DNA of 64,000 nt, taken from positions 1 to 64,000 of the forward strand of contig NW_019775963.1 in the NCBI RefSeq assembly GCF_001039355.2. The letters are read 5' to 3'. This DNA is from Lingula anatina (taxonomy: Eukaryota > Brachiopoda > Lingulata > Lingulida > Lingulidae). The position numbers and the translations under genes were made by a program. Positions 60,301 to 64,000 of the stretch are shown one piece after another. Every line of letters starts with the position of its first letter. The first letter of the stretch is position 1. The notes under the pieces are model-generated. The model searched no databases. It was not told the DNA's origin and worked only from the letters and a program-made list of their open reading frames with translations.

Positions 60301-62536
60301 ATATTTTATTTTTTACCAGAAATTATAACTGATTCGAGAAATTCGATACAGATTTCACACAGTTTTAATATTTCATTCTAGTAAGATATTAAACGCTTAC
60401 TGAATCTATCCCTGCAGTAAATAAATCTACGGTCAGATTCACTGCATCCTCGTTTGACAAAGCCTTATTCGATAGCACAGCGGAGAGGAAACTGTCATTG
60501 TTTTCAGAATCATTGGAGCTAACCTCCCCAAATTTCTCTCTAGCGGCATTGAGATATTTAAGCGCAAGTCTGAAAGAAGAATTCAACACGTTTAATTGAC
60601 AAAATGCTTTTGATCTTAAACCCACTGCCTGGCCATTAATGAATCATGATTAAATAATTATATCACTTATTTTCAATAAATATGAACTTGAAAAAATATA
60701 AACAAGCACGTTGTAGGTTTTGATTTCTTTCATAACAAAAAAGACGAAATAACTGTACATTTATATCTTTAAAAATTCTAATTATGCTTTATGTTTTCTT
60801 CAAATGGGCCTGATTATGATGGCCAGTTTGAAGAAAGCTTACTAAAGGGCTTGCTCCATATTATACCTTATGAGAAAAAACTTACTCGTTACATCCACGT
60901 TTTCCAGTAACAAACTGCGAGTACAGTCGTGTTCGAAAGAAATGATACCACGGAAACGCATACATCGTTTTTTGCACGGCGTCAAACATGGCTTGTGACG
61001 ACGATATCATCTTGTTGGCGTCAGAACCAAGACATAAATCGTCATCCATTACCCCAAGTCTTGTGTTGAAACATACTGTGCCGATAGCTTGAAGTAAAGA
61101 GTTGAATTAAATATCTAATATAATGACATGCATAACAAGAGAAAAGACTCGCTTTTTACCGACCGGTTGACGCACACGCCGTAATCACGTGACCTTTAAC
61201 GAGCACACCCTAATGCTAATTGTGTGTGAATTTGGTGACATTTGATGGCGTCTTTTCAATTTATAGACATTTCTTTACATCTGTAGAAGTCACAGTGAAA
61301 CAGTGGATTTGAGGGGGTACCTCTTATAAATGTTACTAAATGGTATAAAATATGTATATTTTCACCACTATTTTGTATGATTTTTAACCATTAATCATGT
61401 TAGACACGGTAACTGTAATAAAAAGCACTATTTCTAACAATTAACAGCTGTAAGGTGATCATTTGTACATAAAAGTACATGGTAATGGGGGTGGGACAAC
61501 CTTTTTGACCAATGTTGTATAACATATGCTTTCACATTTTCAGTTTTATATTCTACAAACAATACCAATTCGTTTTATTGTAATTACATTCCATGGCATA
61601 TTTGGTGACGTAAGAGAACAGCTCTGATACTTCGCCGCTTGTTCTATCTCGTTTGTCTAACAGAAGTTGAAGAAAATCGTCCGCTACTTCGTTTTGTGCC
61701 GGGAGATAAACAGAGGCTGCCCTTGGATGCATCATCATCTTCTGAACTGACTTTCTCACGTTGAACCAGGCCTCGCCTTGTCTATAATGCATCGATGGAA
61801 ATCCATATAAATCTCTACTGAAAACTAATTTATATTCTTCCAAATTTTATAGGAAAATGGAAAATTACTAGACAAAAATCCAATTTCACTGAGATATTGA
61901 AAAAAAGCTATCTTACTTACAAAGAACCTATTCCGAGGGCAAACTTTTCTCGTTTTTCAGCGATATAGACTATTGGCATCGGAGGTCGTTTGGGATACTT
62001 TCCCTCACCACGGAATACTTTAGCGATGTCGACTGGGTCAAACAAATTAACCACTGTCATCGGTCCAAGTTTTTCCTTGTATATCCGCCCGTAACGCTGG
62101 TAGTATTCCAGTTTAGCAAGATGAAGCCGTTCAAATCTGTAAGGACCTAAAATTGTAACTCATTAAACAGGACGAAAGCCCAATAATACTTGCTTCAGCC
62201 ACCTTGTGTTTAGAAGTGTACTTCTACGTAAAGCCTTAAAAACGGCATTCCAACTATGTTTGAAAGTTATTTTTCCGGTGTACATATACCCCTAATAATA
62301 AAGAGGGCACAATCTCAGTATAATTTGTCACTTAAAAAGCTTGGCTCCTTCTTTTCGAACACAAGCTATCTATATTCTATATCTGTAGAATTTATTGTAT
62401 CATCATTTGTACAATCATTATTTATCATAGACTGATAACTAATCAAAACTAGAAATGAAAGGATGTTGCCGTGTACGGCGATATTGTAAGAGCAGCATTC
62501 GTGACACTAACCCCCCCCCCCCCCTCTTTTTTTTTT

Positions 62537-62587
<51 letters not shown>

Positions 62588-63215
62588 TCAACACAAAATG
62601 TACCGCTGAGAATTAGGGGTAACAAGATACAGAGAAGCACTCTAAATGCCAGTCTAACTCAAATCTCATTTTAAAGCAAGCACAGCGTGGGACTAAAATA
62701 ACCGCTACTCAAATATTAACTGGGATTTTTGCCATTTATGTCATTTCAACAGTGATAATGCAAATATCAGTCCTGGTTTAAAATGCATATAGGGTACAGG
62801 GCGTCCATAAGACACCCCAGTGGTCTCCCTGGTCCATCCTTCAAAAGGTAAACCTTTATCAAGGTTTGAGATTCCAAGTCCTCGACATTGCTCCCTACTT
62901 CTTCTTTATATTATTATTCTTATTATCTTATTTATTTGTTACCAACATTATTTTTTGTACCGACAAAGTTTAAGGCTATGGTAAACGTAGGTCACTCTCG
63001 AGTTCAATTACTTTCACGTTGCTTTCACCAGGTCAATTTTGGTCAGCTAAAGAACCTGACTGGCTTGATAAGTATATAAGATCTCCACTTCCAACAGAAT
63101 ATTTGTAGAGTTATACACGGTAAACTGTATACTTACCTAACTTGGTATAATTTAACGCCGAGCCAAATATTGGAACGCACCGGGGTCCAGGCATTGCTGA
63201 GAAGGGTAACGCCAT
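57260..63215 (-). CDS. Cytochrome P450, mitochondrial clan (CYP24/27/10-like), 9 exons, complete
   Basis: Haem-thiolate monooxygenase. Nine exons with GT/AG borders join in one frame: 491 residues plus stop. Signatures: proline-rich PGPRCVPIFGS near residues 9-19; helix C W119xxxR123; I-helix AGIDST about 298-303; K-helix E-S-F-R about 354-357; FLPERW 408-413; haem loop FGYGPRMCIGRR with Cys439. GTRR..GGYMVPKG after the K helix and RRFAEQE after the Cys are typical of the mitochondrial clan, which takes electrons from adrenodoxin in the matrix. No long hydrophobic anchor is present. The chosen ATG (63213-63215) is the only one after an in-frame upstream TAA and gives no clear mitochondrial presequence, so a further 5' exon is possible. 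Substrate cannot be inferred. Convergent with Caskin. Confidence 0.94.
57615..57824 (-). CDS. P450 exon 8 (haem-binding loop)
   Basis: Seventy codons, phase 0-0: ALIAMNNQVMCLQEEYF, FLPERW, then PFGYGPRMCIGRRFAEQEIY with the axial Cys. Acceptor attttaaag, donor GTAAGA. Confidence 0.97.
58100..58181 (-). CDS. P450 exon 7
   Basis: Short exon (82 bp) lying beyond the transposon: LNFPVEGGTRRFLEEDTVLG then GYMVPKG, the post-K-helix beta region. Acceptor ttgttcag, donor GTCAGT. Its frame joins exons 6 and 8 exactly. Confidence 0.92.
58433..59748 (-). mobile_element. Tc1-like DNA transposon, non-autonomous, in P450 intron 6
   Basis: A 1,316-bp element bounded by TA target duplications (58431-58432 and 59749-59750). 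Terminal inverted repeats of about 26 bp begin CACTGATGCTCATAAGTTAA on both ends. The transposase it carries is on the minus strand, the same sense as the P450. Tc1 elements are usually about 1.6-1.7 kb, so this copy has lost some internal DNA. Confidence 0.93.
58732..59635 (-). pseudogene. Tc1-family transposase, broken
   Basis: Fragments in transposase order: an N-terminal helix-turn-helix part (VRRGLNEVIRRQIMGSHR), a second DNA-binding part in another frame (VSKLVAKWRQTHHVLDKPLS, from about 59390), then the catalytic end (ILVQDNAPIQKA, DWPAYLPILNVIEH) and C-terminus (VNERQPPVRNIREVQQAVNE). Breaks: a frameshift near 59400; loss of roughly 100 residues, including the region of the first catalytic Asp, before the YRDEI block; and a TAG at 58978-58980 where the family has Trp. 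It cannot make active enzyme. Confidence 0.88.
59754..59920 (-). CDS. P450 exon 6 (I to K helix)
   Basis: Reads TASALSFALYHLAKNPAEQE through MPYLKACIKESFR with the ExxR pair. Acceptor gcctttccag; donor GTATAC, with a Tc1 element starting at intron position +6. Confidence 0.96.
60401..60569 (-). CDS. P450 exon 5 (to I helix)
   Basis: Ends NLTVDLFTAGIDS, the oxygen-binding I helix completed as AGIDST by the next exon. Acceptor tctttcag, donor GTAAGC. Confidence 0.95.
60886..61087 (-). CDS. P450 exon 4 (helices E-F)
   Basis: Joins exon 3 as YAMESIGTVCFNTRLG, the mitochondrial-clan E-S-I-G motif, then AMFDAVQKTMYAFPWY. Acceptor acttcaag, donor GTAAGT. Confidence 0.94.
61588..61817 (-). CDS. P450 exon 3 (helix C)
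   Basis: Contains GEAWFNVRKSVQKMMMHPRA, including the WxxxR haem-propionate contact. Acceptor agttttcag, donor GTAATT; ends inside the Ser codon of YAMESIG. Confidence 0.94.
61921..62146 (-). CDS. P450 exon 2 (helices A-B)
   Basis: Reads LAKLEYYQRYGRIYKEKLGP, then VVNLFDPVDIAKVFRGEGKY and PKRPPM, a standard P450 N-terminal fold segment. Acceptor attttag, donor GTAAGT. Confidence 0.95.
62511..62584. repeat. C-run, T-run and GA microsatellite in P450 intron 1
   Basis: 14 C, a T-run, then about 22 GA units in direct succession. Low-complexity; open frames over it are artefacts. Confidence 0.9.
63137..63215 (-). CDS. P450 exon 1
   Basis: Reads MALPFSAMPGPRCVPIFGSA then LNYTKL; donor GTAAGT. 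The PGPR hinge starts only nine residues in, so little or no targeting sequence is encoded here. Confidence 0.85.
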
Positions 63216-63546
63216 TATGCTAGTTGGGTTAAGATCTCTCCAAATTCGCCTCGTCCCTTATTTTCCTTCTTGTTATGTATACACAATAAGGCTAAACAAA
63301 CGCCCTGTGAGCTCTACGTTCACGGAGTCGCCCGATGACGACACTGCACACTTCACAAGGTCGGCTATGCTGTGAGGATCGTTTCTCCTACTCTCTGGCC
63401 ACAGGGTGCGCTAGTAGTCTGTTATAACATTTTTGTATCGCCTATACTTTTATTTTATTTACTATTTTAGGGGCCCTCAAACTCAGAAGATACGTTTCTC
63501 ACATGTTACGTCTTGACTTTGATACCTTAATAAAGCGGTCTATTAT
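63216..63546 (-). promoter_or_regulatory. P450 5' flank, probable promoter region
   Basis: Lies directly upstream of the first P450 coding exon. No TATA box that I would defend. Contains the 26-bp repeat. An open in-frame stretch reaches to about 63263 (RRIWRDLNPTSI before the chosen Met), after an in-frame TAA. Confidence 0.3.
63399..63424. repeat. 26-bp direct repeat, copy 2 (5' of P450)
   Basis: Identical to 56465-56490 in the same orientation, 6.93 kb apart, about 185 bp upstream of the P450 start codon. Confidence 0.85.
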
Positions 63547-63730
63547 CAAGCCCGTAGCCAGAAATTTCAAAAGGGGGGTTCTTTTTCTGAAGAAGTGGAC
63601 CTTTACCATGAAACCTCCGTATGCCTAGATAAAATTTTACCTAGAGGGGACCTTTTCCCAGTAAAAGTGTGTGTGTGTGGGGGGGGGGGGGGGTCCTTTT
63701 GAACCCCCCATCCCCCTGACTACGGGCCTG
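63547..63730. mobile_element. 184-bp MITE with CARGCCCGTAG ends
   Basis: Inverted ends CAAGCCCGTAGCCAG and, from the right, CAGGCCCGTAGTCAG; second-layer match TTCAAAAGG on both arms. A GT/G run sits inside. Target duplication not clear. CAGGCCCGTAGCCAG-type ends are common among hAT-derived MITEs. Confidence 0.7.
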
Positions 63731-64000
63731 ATTCTGTTCCCAAGATGGATCAGATGGATGAGTAGAAGACTTGTTAAAGCGAATTCTTGCGTCTGAAATA
63801 CAGAATAAGGATTTTTTTGTGAAACAAGCCTGTGTATTTGGATTTTTTCTTTATTGAAAAAAGAATAACCATGAACGCTGCTTGTCTGTAGGGACTGCAT
63901 ATTGCGCAAATTTTATACGTGAAAGAAATACTAGCATTTGAAAATTTCCTAAACGTCACCTTCAAAGACGGTCTGTTTAGAATTTAGACAAGTTACAAGT

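Noticed and set aside
1-64000. tRNA, rRNA and CRISPR signals
   Set aside because: No convincing tRNA A/B-box pair with cloverleaf, no rRNA-like block and no spaced direct-repeat array was found by eye. A tRNAscan or Rfam search would be decisive.

Overview
The window looks like nuclear DNA of an invertebrate animal. It is AT-rich, has long introns with GT/AG borders, and carries many microsatellites, MITEs and a decayed Tc1 element. The gene content (a single-type Caskin scaffold and a mitochondrial-clan cytochrome P450) and the repeat style suggest a lophotrochozoan such as a mollusc or relative. That placement is inference; nothing here fixes the species.

Layout: (1) 1-2460, minus strand: isolated exon-like blocks of an unrecognised gene, plus a decayed gag-like block with a zinc knuckle. 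(2) 5048-54209, plus strand: a Caskin orthologue, 19 coding exons that join in one frame with no conflict (1,467 residues plus stop). Only the first ~30-40 residues lie outside the window or were not found. Order: six ankyrin repeats, SH3, Ser/Pro-rich linker, two SAM domains, a long Pro/Ser/Gln-rich tail mostly from one 2.2-kb exon, and the conserved acidic Caskin C-terminus. (3) 54210-57259: Caskin 3' UTR and a convergent intergenic gap. (4) 57260-63215, minus strand: a complete 9-exon cytochrome P450 (491 residues). Its intron 6 holds a 1,316-bp dead Tc1/mariner copy inserted 5 bp inside the donor. (5) 63216-64000: 5' flank of the P450 with a MITE.

The Caskin introns hold most of the accessory DNA: five members of a TTA-target palindromic MITE family, a 553-bp element with 111-bp inverted repeats, two 167-bp hAT-like MITEs, a 618-bp tandem duplication with an N at its junction, a short perfect palindrome, a 16-bp CpG-rich minisatellite (just 5' of the first Caskin exon seen) and several microsatellites. 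The two main genes are convergent and functionally unrelated: one encodes a neuronal-type scaffold, the other a haem monooxygenase. I see no CRISPR, operon, rRNA or convincing tRNA. I found no wholly new system; the best leads are a possible intronic polyadenylation isoform of Caskin, the donor-adjacent Tc1 insertion, and a 26-bp repeat bracketing the P450.
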